A DNA stretch of 64,000 nt, taken from Diadema setosum. Lineage: Eukaryota; Echinodermata; Echinoidea; Diadematoida; Diadematidae. Shown in pieces: positions 12,086 to 22,362 of this stretch. The stretch lies in the NCBI GenBank assembly GCA_033980235.1, contig CM067068.1, positions 450,001-514,000 of the forward strand, in the 5' to 3' direction. Position 1 is the stretch's first letter; each line of letters starts with the position of its first letter. Made by a program: the position numbers and the translations under genes. Below the pieces are notes generated by a model that ran no database searches, was not told where the DNA came from, and saw only the letters and a list, made by a program, of their open reading frames with translations.

Positions 12086-12103
12086 TGGTGTCAGGAGTGG
12101 GAT
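12086..12103 (+). other. Primer-binding site, tRNA-Leu type
   Basis: TGGTGTCAGGAGTGGGAT lies two bases after the LTR. It is complementary to the 3' end, including CCA, of animal tRNA-Leu(CAG), whose acceptor-side sequence I recall ending in ATCCCACTCCTGACA. The position and the TGG start are those expected of a minus-strand primer site. Confidence 0.8.
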
Positions 12104-12699
12104 GATGACAGCCTGACGGAGTGATCCACTTCATCCAGTTGAAGAACCCTGATCGACGAATAACAGCCTCGAGTATGACGGAATAATGGTCCACGTTTCG
12201 CTCCGAGGAGACCTGCTGTTTTGACTACACTTTGGTAGCGGACAGGAGTATGGAGGAGTGCTGGGTGATCTTGATCTTGATGGTGTAGATCGATCTACGT
12301 TGATCAGCCCTGGTAGAGCAGCACTACTCTGTGAGGCAGCTTCATGATGATCAGGCTCGTCGATGGTGGGCTGGAGACTGGAGCTGATGGTCCGTCGGGA
12401 GTTTTGCTGTGGACGTCGGAGTGCGCTGGCGTGCGTCGGGGGCGGCTGAACATCAATCGGGATGCGAAATCGACGGTTACAGAGCTGCGATATGGCATAT
12501 CACGCACTGAGCAAGTATTTGGTAACTGAAATAATGGATGATGCTGAACTTTCGTTTAACCGATTGGACTTCAGGCAGATTTTGACCTATGATGTCATTT
12601 GGGCATTACGTTTCATCTTTGAAAATGACGTGTCTTAATTGGTCAGTTTAACTGCGTAATTTTAGTCATGTGTGAACAGTTTGTTTCAAATAAGCATGT

Positions 12700-13481
12700 G
12701 GGCAATTCCGCAGTTAGGTGGACATGACATGGATAAAAGAAATGTGCCTCTTTATCTTACCCTTTGATCTAGGTATCAACTAATGTCATGGATGTTCACC
12801 AATCATTAGGGTCTTTCAAATTCAGTAGATTTAATTTTTCGTATTTATTGATTTTGTGAGATCTAAAATTAAAATGTTAATATTAAAATGTACATGTGGG
12901 ACTGGGGACGCTGAAATTCACTTAAATGCAAATTACAGTGAGTTCCTTTGAAATTTTTTCCTCAAAGTTTTGCTAAAGGGTAAAAGATGAATACATTTAA
13001 ATACTCCAGAAGTCATGTGACATTTTGTCAATTACAAAAGGGTGAAATGACCTGCGGAATTACTCCGGACAAATGTAACGTTACTAACCGTAACGTTACT
13101 AACCATGCTTTTGGGGGTCTAGCTAAGAAATTATCGGTCGAACTGCTAAAAAAATTTACATGAACATTTGTCATGATGCAATAATTGAAATTAATGCAAC
13201 ACTTTGTTTGAAGTAACTTGAATTTTTGCACACGTTTTGTTACAAGACATTGATTTTTTTGTCATGTCCTTTTTTCGTAACGTTACTAACCAGCCCTTTA
13301 AGTTGCTATAGCAATGCTGATATTTCTTGGCTTGTGTTCATTCTTTTCTGTATCATAAACCTGGGAAAGATGAACATGTTTTTGACATAATTTTGACTTG
13401 AAATGAATAAATGGTAATTTAGTGGTAAAAACAAATATCTAAATTTGTTCAAATGTAACGTTACTAACTGCGGAATTGCCC
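12700..13481. mobile_element. Iterated-word inverted-repeat element, copy a (word GTAACGTTACTAAC)
   Basis: A 782-bp non-coding element with perfect 18-base terminal inverted repeats (GGGCAATTCCGCAGTTAG) and 4-bp target duplication ATGT at 12696-12699 and 13482-13485. The 14-base word GTAACGTTACTAAC occurs exactly at 13075, 13090, 13277 and 13455; the last copy runs into the right end. It is inserted near the start of the gag frame of the surrounding LTR element. Copies b (18489-19290) and c (49021-51206) share the ends and layout but use other words. The 4-bp duplication would suit Sola- or Ginger-type transposases, which is inference. Confidence 0.85.
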
Positions 13482-13525
13482 ATGTGCAAATTGATAATTT
13501 CTCTTCGACATCATTTGGACAGGCA

Positions 13526-14674
13526 ATGAAAGGGTTGTGTGTAAATGTCGCTCTAGGCCATGCACTAATTGAAAAGTTTAGTGGGTATTGTGAAGATGGC
13601 ACTGAAACACCTTTTTCTAACTGGATGGGAATGTTTAATCTCACAGTTGAGCCTTTCAGTTTAAGTGATGAGGAAAAGGCTAGAGTTTTAGTGAACAACC
13701 TCATAGGGCCAGCAAGAGAAGAGATTCGCTATTGTCTGTCGGACGAGAAGCAGAGGAGTTTTACAGAGGTTGTAAAAGCTCTCCGTCTGTGTTTTAGTCG
13801 AGAGAATTCTCACTATTTGCGATGTTTGTTCTATAAACGTGTTCAACGTGATAATGAAGACTTGGCAGACTTCAGTAGGGCTCTCATGCGTCTTTATGTA
13901 AAATTGGTAGATGCTGCAGACGATGAGAAGGAAGCTGCGGCTTTGAGGCAGCTTAGAGACGAAGCTCTGTCCAGTCAGTTTGTCAGTGGAACACAGGAAG
14001 AGAGGGAACGAATTTTGTTGAGGCGTTTGCACATGAAAAATCAGGGATGCCGATTTGAGGTGTTTAGGAGAGAAGCACTGTTAGTTCTCCATGAAGACTG
14101 TATACTAGAGGGAGATGGGTTGAAAACTGGGAGTGCTGATGCTGGAACGCAAGTAGTGTTCACTGACCCGGTTGCTCAGCAGCTAGATCTTTCCTCAGAT
14201 ATAGCTGAAAAGAAGAAGGAGGATGCCATACCTACTCTTTTGGATGGGGGATCGCAGATTCTGGGTTGCGTTGATGTAGATGAGGGTGGTGCAGAAATTG
14301 ATGCTGGGGGACATGGACATGAGTCATGTGATGAACAGGTTGATGCAAAGGATTTAGATGCTGGGGTGCCTCTAATTGCAAAACCTGTAGGAGAGGGTAC
14401 CAAGAGGGTTCCCAAATTATCACTTGAAGGTCAGGATGTCCAAAAGCATGCAAAAGTGCAGCCACAGAGAACTCACGTAGCGCAAAAGGAGTGGTCAATT
14501 TCAAAAGAGGGGAATATTACTCATGGTAACATTGTTGTCAATGATGTAATAACAAGGGAGGCATGCATACCTATCTGTAACGTGTGGAAGAATGGATGTC
14601 ATGTTCAGGGAACGGTATGGGGGCCCTGGGAGTCAAATTGGAGACCGGATTTAGGGTTGGTCGCTGCAGGTTAG
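13526..14674 (+). CDS. gag: Gag-like capsid protein of the LTR element, 5' end split by a transposon
   Basis: The frame is open from before the element junction to the stop at 14674; the first in-frame ATG after the junction is 13526 (382 residues). The first half has the look of a Ty3/gypsy or PNMA/Arc-like capsid: an EKFSG.. opening with a W/MF motif, the GPAREEIRY segment, then SHYLRCLFYKRVQRDNEDLA and DFSRALMRL. The second half is acidic and low-complexity. No CCHC zinc knuckle is present and no pol follows. The original start is probably the ATG at 12668, upstream of the nested element: its frame continues into this one if the insertion and one target copy are disregarded. As it stands only a shortened protein could be made. 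I know of no host function. Confidence 0.7.
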   Translation: MKGLCVNVALGHALIEKFSGYCEDGTETPFSNWMGMFNLTVEPFSLSDEEKARVLVNNLIGPAREEIRYCLSDEKQRSFTEVVKALRLCFSRENSHYLRCLFYKRVQRDNEDLADFSRALMRLYVKLVDAADDEKEAAALRQLRDEALSSQFVSGTQEERERILLRRLHMKNQGCRFEVFRREALLVLHEDCILEGDGLKTGSADAGTQVVFTDPVAQQLDLSSDIAEKKKEDAIPTLLDGGSQILGCVDVDEGGAEIDAGGHGHESCDEQVDAKDLDAGVPLIAKPVGEGTKRVPKLSLEGQDVQKHAKVQPQRTHVAQKEWSISKEGNITHGNIVVNDVITREACIPICNVWKNGCHVQGTVWGPWESNWRPDLGLVAAG

Positions 14675-14896
14675 AAATCCGCTGTCCGTTCGTGGAATTT
14701 GTTGTGAATTGATTCGCTTACAGTGTATACGTTCATGACTGCAGCTGAAACTTGTGTACCATCTCAAGTAGCAATGGAATTAGGAACTATGCGCATTTAG
14801 AGATGCAATATCAATGCGAGAAATGATTATCAATATGATATCGTTGTTTTAATTGATATGTGATTGATAAGAAGTTTTTAATGAGATATTGGAATA

Positions 14897-15105
14897 CTGT
14901 AAAAGTGGATATTTTCGTGTGACTAATTTTTCGCGCTTGGCCGGGTCGGAAGAGTTTCGCGTGTTTTTAATTCCGCGGAATCAAGACATCACGCACAGGC
15001 ACATATGGCAAGCAAAAATATTCGCGTGCTTTTATTTTCGCGCTAATTTCTGGTTACGCGAAATGCGTGAAAATTTGAACACCGCGAAAATTTCCACTTT
15101 TACAG
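14897..15105. mobile_element. CTGTAAAAGTGG MITE, nested in the LTR element
   Basis: The left end CTGTAAAAGTGG is mirrored by CCACTTTTACAG at the right, with TA on both sides (14895-14896, 15106-15107). The interior is rich in TTTCGCG/CGCGAAA. Close relatives lie at 47578-47786 and 59879-60088. Confidence 0.9.
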
Positions 15106-16172
15106 TAGTGATATGAAAGTATTTGAAATCACTATTACGTGGAAAAACGAAGGAACGATAATTGTTTTAATTGTTTTGTTGGCAGCTGAACAACATGGTA
15201 ATATTCTGACAATATTAGTAGTTGTTCAGTGAGTCAGAAACTTTTGATAATGAGAATAGTTGGTCAAAAATTCATGCTTTGAATGATCCCTTAATTTGTG
15301 TGAAGTTTTGTCAATGAGCAAATTGTCGACTGTGACGATATGACACATAAAGCGGGGAAGTTACCATAATATGCCTGCTAAAGCGGGGAAGCTAGCTTAT
15401 TTTTGTTAGTAGTGAATTCTAACATTCCGTGACTTCACTTTGTTTTAATTGTTGCATTTCCTGATATGTGTTATATTGAGTAATTGAGAAATGATACTTT
15501 TAGAAAATAGATTATTATCATACGGGTCGTATGATATAATCGCGGGGAAGTTGTTGTGTTGTTGTATGCATTTGCAATGGCATGTGTATTAAGAGACTTG
15601 TCTATATATTGCGTCTCGATGTAAATTTGAAGTACAACACACATTGATGTATGGTTTTATATGATGTATATAGAACATGTTCTATTACAGCATGTTTGGC
15701 AGGGTTTTATGCATTATTTTCTCGGATACTCTGTACATAACTGACAATGTGGGACCGCTGAGTTTTACATCGAAACGGAACTGAAGAAAATTGTAACATA
15801 TCGATGTGTTATTCTCTTGGCCCGGAACGTTTATGCCATGTATCAAATATGAGTATTCATGATTTATTATTAATTTGGAAGAGGTTCCAAGTTTCAGCTT
15901 TTGGCAGATTTCATGTATAAAGTTCAATTTTGTAGTATTTCGACGTTTGTATATTTGACTGGAAAAGCGGAGAACACACGCTTCCTGAAATATATTTTTG
16001 TAATTATCTGCTGTTAATCCGCTCTTATATGGAATTGCTGTAAAGTGTAATGAGTTGACATGAAGAGCGGGGAATGTTTTGTTATGTATTATTATGTACA
16101 ATGTTATGAAAATGATATGATGTAATTGGGATTATATAACCCATGGTTGTGTTATATAATCGGAGGGAAGTT
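15106..16172. other. Internal 3' region of the gag-only element, with repeated purine-tract-like motifs
   Basis: Where pol would be expected there is only AT-rich sequence. It contains repeated AGCGGGGAAG-like motifs at 15351, 15382, 15541 and 16066 and a weaker one at 15964. These resemble the real polypurine tract (CGGAGGGAAG, about 16161-16170) just before the 3' LTR. Confidence 0.6.
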
Positions 16173-16598
16173 TGTGGTAAATGGACAATGCGGTATGTTA
16201 TTGTTGCGTCATTGCGTTAGGGCGCGTTGTGACCATGCCAATGACGCAGCTTGCGTGTGGTTGGCATCGTTGGCATGGGCACAACGCAACTTTTATTTTT
16301 CGTGGGATAAGATGACGCAGATTTAATTGATTCTTGACTTTGACTTTGACTTGTGAGACAAATGGACGTGGACATAGTCTCTGTGAGCTCTTTGGTGTCG
16401 AATAATCAAAAGTTCGACTATATTTGTTATTCTGTATAGAGTCTAGTCTTACTGGCGCATTGAATGTACGCATGAGTATAATACGGAGTAACGGAGTTTA
16501 CTCATGTATCGGCAGACTGAGACTGTTTGATTTGTTCAGTAAAATCTATGCAACGTCACTGGAGACTGTCAGTGTCATCATTAACCCGGCTTACAACA
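16173..16598 (+). repeat. 3' LTR of the gag-only element
   Basis: A 426-bp direct repeat of 11657-12083, with the same TGTGG start and ACAACA end, followed by the TGAC target copy at 16599-16602. Confidence 0.9.
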
Positions 16599-16850
16599 TG
16601 ACATTTAATGCATATGTGTAGGTCTTTTTTACCACAAAACATCCTACATGTATCTTATAAAATTTTTGCGATAAAGCCTAAAATATAAGGAGATATCTGT
16701 ATTTTTCTCAATAAACCGTAACTGTAGACGGTTAAGTCTGGAAACATTTTTATTATAACTATTATCAACATTTTGTTTATTTAACAATACTTAACATTGA
16801 TTTTACTGATTCAAATTTTTACAGTGGTTGTTCCTATCCCTATCTCACGT

Positions 16851-17224
16851 TTAAAGGGGAAGGCTAGTAACTGATCAGTGGGAATCAGTGGAAATGCTGG
16901 GAGATGATTGTTCCAATCCTTATGGGATTCATTCAAGAGTTCATTGTATATCTATCATGTCTATTGTTGTGTGAAAATGATTTGCTTCAGAATGGTCTCA
17001 TATTCAAGTAATGTGTAGTTTAATGCTTCCAGGTTAGCGTCCCTGGTCAGTGACGGAGCATTAATCTGCACATTACTTGAATATGAGACCGTTCTGAAGC
17101 AAATCATTTTCACACAACAATAGATATACAATGAACTCTTGAATGAATCCCATAAGGATTGGAACAATCATCTCCCAGCATTTCCACTGATTCCCACTGA
17201 TCAGTTACTAGCCTTCCCCTTTAA
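16851..17224. mobile_element. TTAA-flanked foldback element (374 bp)
   Basis: Almost the whole element is an inverted repeat. The arm from TTAAAGGGGAAGGCTAG (16851) to about 17030 is repeated in reverse from about 17055 to 17224 with few differences; one arm has a short ATCATGTCT-type insertion relative to the other. TTAA stands at both extremes. Its transcript would form a very long hairpin. Confidence 0.85.
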
Positions 17225-17848
17225 GAACTATTTTAAAGCAGTAATGCTTGGTTTTTGTTTCATCTGCAAAAGGTAAATTATGCCTTTAAAGGTGGCTAAA
17301 TTGAGAGATTGCACTTTGAGGAGGGCTGTCCCATGCCCTTTTGGGTCTAGGGAAGAAAGAGTTCCTGTATAAATGTGTTGCTAATTGGTACCTTGAACTT
17401 GGAAAGTTCAAGTCAAACATCCCTTCCTCTCGAGATCTGAAATTTAAAACCACTGAATCCACAAAGTTTTCCTCAGTCGTGTGAACAAACCATGATTTGG
17501 ATCACAATTGCAGCCATGCTTGTAATTCAGCAATGTTACAATTATGTTTCTTCGATGGGTGTGAAAACAGTCTTCTTCATGCGATGGATCCAAAATCAAT
17601 AGTAAAGATATTATTGATTGGGGAACTTCCAACTGCGTGTGGGATCAATCCTAATGATATGACAGAGTCTTGGTACATCGCAACTTCAGCTGCTTGCTAC
17701 CAGGCACCGCCCTGAAAATAACCTATTTTTTCTTACTTTTTAGACATGATCTGTATTTTCTTCCTGTAGTTTCCAATTCATTCTAATTCTAATAAAGGAT
17801 ACTTTTGCCCTTTTTCTCATTTCAAATGCTAGCTAATGATAGTATCAG
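17225..17848. other. Presumed intron or 5' flank of the CWF19L2-like gene
   Basis: No repeat or exon recognised. A pyrimidine-rich run (CCCTTTTTCTCATTTC) near 17808-17823 precedes the exon acceptor at 17848. Confidence 0.4.
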
Positions 17849-17936
17849 GATGAAGAGTAAGAAGCACAAGAAAGACAAGAAGAAAAAGCACAAGAGAGAA
17901 AAACATCTGGCACAAAAGGGTGATGAATCATCAGAG
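17849..17936 (+). CDS. CWF19L2: Internal coding exon of a CWF19-like 2 (CWF19L2) gene
   Basis: The exon is bounded by ATCAG| and GAG|GTAAGA. It encodes MKSKKHKKDKKKKHKREKH followed by LAQKGDESSE, a lysine-rich block ending in ESSE. It ends in phase 0 and joins the exon at 20539-20655 to read DESSESSGAEAEWVEAPS. This parallels the Lys-rich stretch followed by ESS...EDEWVEA that I recall in vertebrate CWF19L2. That protein is related to yeast Cwc19/Drn1 and is linked to spliceosome disassembly and lariat debranching in the nucleus. The family's catalytic-like CwfJ domains would be on later exons, which I did not find. Upstream exons were also not found. Confidence 0.65.
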
Positions 17937-18488
17937 GTAAGAACTAAGTATCTTAAAAGTAAACTCTTTACATAAAATAACTTACATATTATGTTTTTAT
18001 CCAGCAACTGGGTTCTTGATGATAACTATGTGGTAGCAATAGTAGCTTAGGAGCGGACATATTGGTCTCAAACCCTTTCAAGACTTATGGCATGCAAAGA
18101 GTTTGAAACACTATTTTCTGAGATAATACACACTGGGAGAGAATTGAGGAAAACTTTGTAATGCCATGTCAAAATCTTGTGGTGAGATAATTCTACATGG
18201 GTGATGTTCATTATTCCTATAGTCCCTATTGAAGACTAGTCCTGAGTATACTTAGGCAGTTGTGTATGGGAAATGTGTGAAGTTGCAAAATCATCCATTC
18301 CTCAATGGGTTAATCTGATAATGAAATATAAGTTCGTTATTCCAAAACACACAAATTCTCTAACACAGATGTTCATTATTCCAAAAATGAAATAGGTTGT
18401 TAAATCTGAACATTTATGGTATGATTCAGAAGGTTCATTAGTCAGAAAGTTTGTTATCCCAATGGCTTGTTAGATGAAAATGATATAT

Positions 18489-19290
18489 GGTCAATTCCAC
18501 CGAAAGGTTGCATTTTATGAAAATCAAACTATTGAGTATAGATGATTAATGAAGCTTAATTAGATGATCTGGTATTGCTTACTCAAAGCAGCCTTTCACA
18601 ACGGATATTTTGATACCTCATTTGTGAACATCGATGAACGTGGAGAGGAGTTATGTCCGAAAAACCTTCATTTTTCATGAAAATTGCCAATTTTTGCAGA
18701 AATTATGTATCATTTCTGATACACTATCATGACCATAATACAGCTTGTGTAATTCTCAGATGGCTTATTTTCTGAATGTTCTTTGGTCATAGATTGGTTT
18801 TATGATGTTCTAGAACTTGTTCCGGCATCAGTAAATATTATTCTCTCAATCTCAAAATGTGGTAGTTGATAGCGTCCCATAAGTCACGTTTTTGTGTCCC
18901 ATCAGTCACACTGGTTTTCCCTATCCTGCTACTGTACCAATGAGTAGATATTCATACCACTTGGCTCAGGGTAAGCACCAACTCTTTGCTACATTCAGGA
19001 AAGAAAATATCTTTCCAGAGACTCTGTGTGTAAGAATATTTTAGAACTTACTTTCACATGTGAAAAACGGTGGTCCTCAGATGTCCCATAAGTCACGACA
19101 GCAAGTTTTTGTTGCTGTATGTAATGCAATGATACTTTTCAAACTAAGTATGGTGTTTTCATAAACTGTGATATGATAGATCTAACCATGAACTGAGAAA
19201 AATGCATTTGATGCAAGTATTTTCTCAAAATACTGGTTTGAAATTGCCGAAAATTGTCACTTTGTCCCATAAGTCACAATGGAATGGACC
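18489..19290. mobile_element. Iterated-word inverted-repeat element, copy b (word GTCCCATAAGTCAC)
   Basis: An 802-bp non-coding element in the presumed CWF19L2 intron. The ends are GGTCAATTCCAC and TGGAATGGACC (imperfect inverted repeats) with 4-bp target duplication ATAT at 18485-18488 and 19291-19294. The word GTCCCATAAGTCAC is at 18874, 19083 and 19264, with the one-base variant GTCCCATCAGTCAC at 18896. Word positions parallel those of copy a: doublet, 187 bases, single, 181 bases, terminal copy. Confidence 0.8.
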
Positions 19291-19291
19291 A

Positions 19292-19690
19292 TATGTGACC
19301 CTACATCACAAAACCAACAAAAGTCACCACACATGGATTTTCAGTTAAGGGCAGATTCTGAAAGTGCAGATTTACAGCTTTGAAGTGATAGATAACTCAT
19401 TTGAAATGGAATCTCCCAACCTAAATTCCAAAAAATGGAAAGCACACATTCTTGAAAAGTGTGTGCTGAAACAAGAGACTCTGAAATGTAGAGTATGTTC
19501 AAGTGCTTAATCTTACCAAGAGGTGCCCTGTGCTATAATGAGACCCCCACTGTTTCCCATGCATTGTATGATCCCAAGATTTAGGATGATGTAGACTTGC
19601 TATTTCAGAAAAAAAAAAAAAAATGACTTAAAATTGACTAGGTTGACCCCTTTCACCTTTTTAAAGTCCTCATGTAAAATCCGGGCCTAT
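19292..19690. mobile_element. TATGTGACC-ended element, truncated
   Basis: Starts TATGTGACCCTACATCACAA, the left end of the family also seen at 27958-28599, 44701-45344 and 46021-46719. The matching inverted end is not found; similarity fades near 19690. Its first bases double as the right target copy of the neighbouring iterated-word element. Confidence 0.55.
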
Positions 19691-20538
19691 AAAATTCGCT
19701 TTTCCAAAGGTTTGTTAATAAAAAAAAAATAAAAAAATAAAAAAATTAAATAGGGTTTGCTAATCTGATAATGAAAAGAAACTGCATACTAATGAGCCTT
19801 CAGAATATCAGATTTCATGTTAATGAACCTTGGGAATAATTTACTTTTTTTCATTTTCAGATTAATGAACCTTCAGAATAATAAACCATATTTTGCTTTC
19901 AGATTAACAAACCTTGTGCAATCACAAACCTAATCTAATTTCAGATAAAGCTAACATTCAGAATGACAAGGGTAAATTTATATACTGATTGATGGGTGTT
20001 TGATCAATACCAATATGATATTTTGTAAGATTGTCTTCAAACTCTTTCATGTTTTTCCTGTACCTGAATGGTATTTGTATACTATCAAAAGAATAATTCT
20101 TCTTTTAAAATCTTACTCGTGACAAAATAATTGCGAGCTTGTTTGTTTGTCTGTTTGGGTCAAAATATGACTTAAACAAATTAATATTCTGTCAATTTCC
20201 ATCATGATGAGTATTTCTGTGGATAACATTTTCTGGTTTTAAGGTACCTGGTAGATATTTGCAGACCTGGGTGCAAAGTTGGCATACGCTGATCTAGATG
20301 CACTGGACTAGATCCTGGGTAACGAGATACTGGAGATGGCTTCACGCTGCCAAGTGTGTGTGGTGTATGGTACGCTTTGTGTTGTTTGCTATAAAAAGTG
20401 ATTACATCCCAAACAATATCCCATAAAGCACAGCACAGAGTGAGAGTTGAACACCCAGGTATATTTCGAAAGTAGAATTATTGATAGCAAGAATTGATTG
20501 CATTGTTGATTATGTATGTTTCCATTGCTTACCTTAAG
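19691..20538. other. Presumed intron sequence
   Basis: Poly-A-rich stretches (about 19720-19745) and short repeated phrases such as AATGAACCTTCAGAATA (19790 and 19865). No exon recognised. The acceptor for the next exon is the AG at 20537-20538. Confidence 0.4.
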
Positions 20539-20655
20539 AGTTCTGGTGCAGAGGCAGAATGGGTAGAAGCACCATCTACAGCAGCCAAACAAGATTCTCC
20601 GGTGCATGATTTGATGAGGGAGCTCTATGCTTCGAAGCAGTGTGTAGGACAGCAG
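20539..20655 (+). CDS. CWF19L2: Internal coding exon of a CWF19-like 2 (CWF19L2) gene
   Basis: Thirty-nine codons, phase 0 at both ends, bounded by CTTAAG| and CAG|GTTAGT. It encodes SSGAEAEWVEAPSTAAKQDS followed by PVHDLMRELYASKQCVGQQ. The EWVEA core directly after a Ser-rich acidic stretch is the feature that ties it to CWF19L2. The intron before it is 2.6 kb and holds two transposons. An alternative acceptor two bases downstream would break the frame. Confidence 0.65.
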
Positions 20656-21493
20656 GTTAGTACCTTCCAGTATAGAATTATATTCTGGCATATCGGGCGA
20701 TAGAGAATATTTCTTCACTAAAACTAGCAGATTAGAAGAATTTCATGTGCAGTGCATGAACACAAGGCTTATTCATTTAGTATCTCTCATATATGACAAA
20801 GATATGAATCATACTAGCAGCAATATCAAGTTTTATAGATTGTGAATTTCTAATCAAATTGCCATCATTGTCTGAATATCTGTTTTCCAGAAAACCACAA
20901 AATAATATAAAATGCAAAATAACTGAAAAGATGTGGCAGATGATGATGTTCCTCATCCAATGTGTAATGGCCAAACTATTTCTATTCCACCTGTCCATTT
21001 TCTGTTCAAGCTTAAGTATGAAATGCTCACTCAAAACTATAATGCCGCACTATACCTTCAAGGAAACTATTCTTTGTTTTGCCTTTTTAAAGCAGATTAG
21101 TGTATACCACTATGTGCATTTTTCTCAGCCTTGTGTCCTATTAATGCCTGCCTTATGTCTTTTGAAAGAGCGTAATTCAGGAGGCTTATAAGTGCAAAAA
21201 CCATGGCAATCATAGTTGTAGGACGTTCATATTCCTGCAATGCTATCTTGATTATACCAGCTATGGGTCAAAATTCAATCTTAGCCCCCTCCCCCCCCCC
21301 CAAAAAAAAACAAACAAACAACAACAACAAACAAACAAACAAAAACACTCCAAGCAGATACAAATCTATATCCGAAAGTTTGAGGAAGATCAGACAATCC
21401 ATTTAAAAGTTATGAGTACTTTTTTAAAGTTTTGATGCTATCATCGCTGGATAAGTAGACTACTACCCTTTTCAATGCCATTGGACAACAATA
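20656..21493. other. Presumed intron sequence, no exon recognised
   Basis: AT-rich, with a poly-C run and (CAAA)n/(AAC)n tract at about 21289-21345. Open frames here are short and lack homology that I can see. Confidence 0.4.
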
Positions 21494-22208
21494 CAGTATT
21501 CATCGCATAATCGGGCATCTGATAATCGGGAACCTCGTTTAAATGACATACGCTTCCCAGAAACATTTCCAATGCACGTTATTTTCACTGGATAATCTGG
21601 CGGGGACCTCTGATAAACGGGACAATTTTTCTTCAAGCGATCTTTGATTTTGTTGATATTTTACACAAAAAATCTACCAAAACACCACAACAATATTTCA
21701 AAGATTCCCTATCGGTTGTCGTTTACATCAAACTTACAAAGCAAGCTTCGGACTGGTGTGTTTTGACCTCCGTCCATCCAGTACACGTACATTTCAGCTC
21801 TCTGCCCGCCTTCGCTTTTCTGTACATGTGTATATATGGCGAGCTAGATCGCTACATACTGACAACACATGTACAGTGCAGTGATCGCGGCAAGTAAACA
21901 ATCAAGCCGTGATGATTGAATGATTGAAGGACTTTTCACTGACGTTCCCACATCAGTTCTGGGTAATCATTTCCCATGGTTGTGGATATGTATTTATACG
22001 GAACGCCCTACGTGTCCAAGAATTCTACGAATGTTTTAAGAAAGTGCTAGCTTTTAATCCACATAAATTTTGTGTTCGAAGAGAGGTGACAGAAGAAGAA
22101 CCCGGTTGCGATTACTCTACATCACTGCGAGAATGCAGGGAGAGCTAGAGGGTACGCCGAGGGGTAGCGTGGTTGTGTATTCATGTACATGTACAGTACG
22201 TCAGTATG

Positions 22209-22241
<33 letters not shown>

Positions 22242-22362
22242 ACTACATGTACATGTCGTATGCCGTTAGTGTATAGTGAGTGCTCATCGCGAAATCGGGC
22301 ACCCCGCTTAAAGGGGCCATGTTTGCTACTCCCAACCTGTCCCAATTATGCGATGAATACTG
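21494..22362. mobile_element. CAGTATTCATCGCATAATCG-ended element with TA duplication
   Basis: The left end CAGTATTCATCGCATAATCG is mirrored by CAATTATGCGATGAATACTG at the right, flanked by TA (21492-21493, 22363-22364). The sub-terminal ATCGGGCA...AATCGGGA motifs resemble Tigger/pogo-type ends. The 0.87-kb interior has no transposase and holds a (GT)n tract at about 22208-22240. Non-autonomous status is seen; superfamily is inferred. Confidence 0.7.

Larger units (their letters stand above)
11657..16598 (+). mobile_element. Gag-only, non-autonomous LTR retrotransposon (Ty3/gypsy-like)
   Basis: A 4942-bp element with 427/426-bp direct LTRs that begin TGTGGTAA and end TTACAACA, so the ends are imperfect inverted repeats. 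A 4-bp target duplication TGAC is at 11653-11656 and 16599-16602. A tRNA-Leu-type primer site lies two bases after the 5' LTR and a purine tract abuts the 3' LTR. The LTRs differ at about five positions plus one indel (roughly 1%), so the insertion is fairly young. The internal region carries one gag-like frame and no protease, integrase, reverse transcriptase or RNase H. It would need these supplied in trans. Two other elements are nested inside it. Confidence 0.85.

Noticed and set aside
12344..12529. Short frame between the primer site and gag in the gag-only element
   Set aside because: It is 61 codons without homology, probably leader sequence.
15685..16101. 138-codon minus-strand frame in the gag-only element
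   Set aside because: Composition is like AT-rich non-coding DNA and no pol or other viral-type motif is visible.
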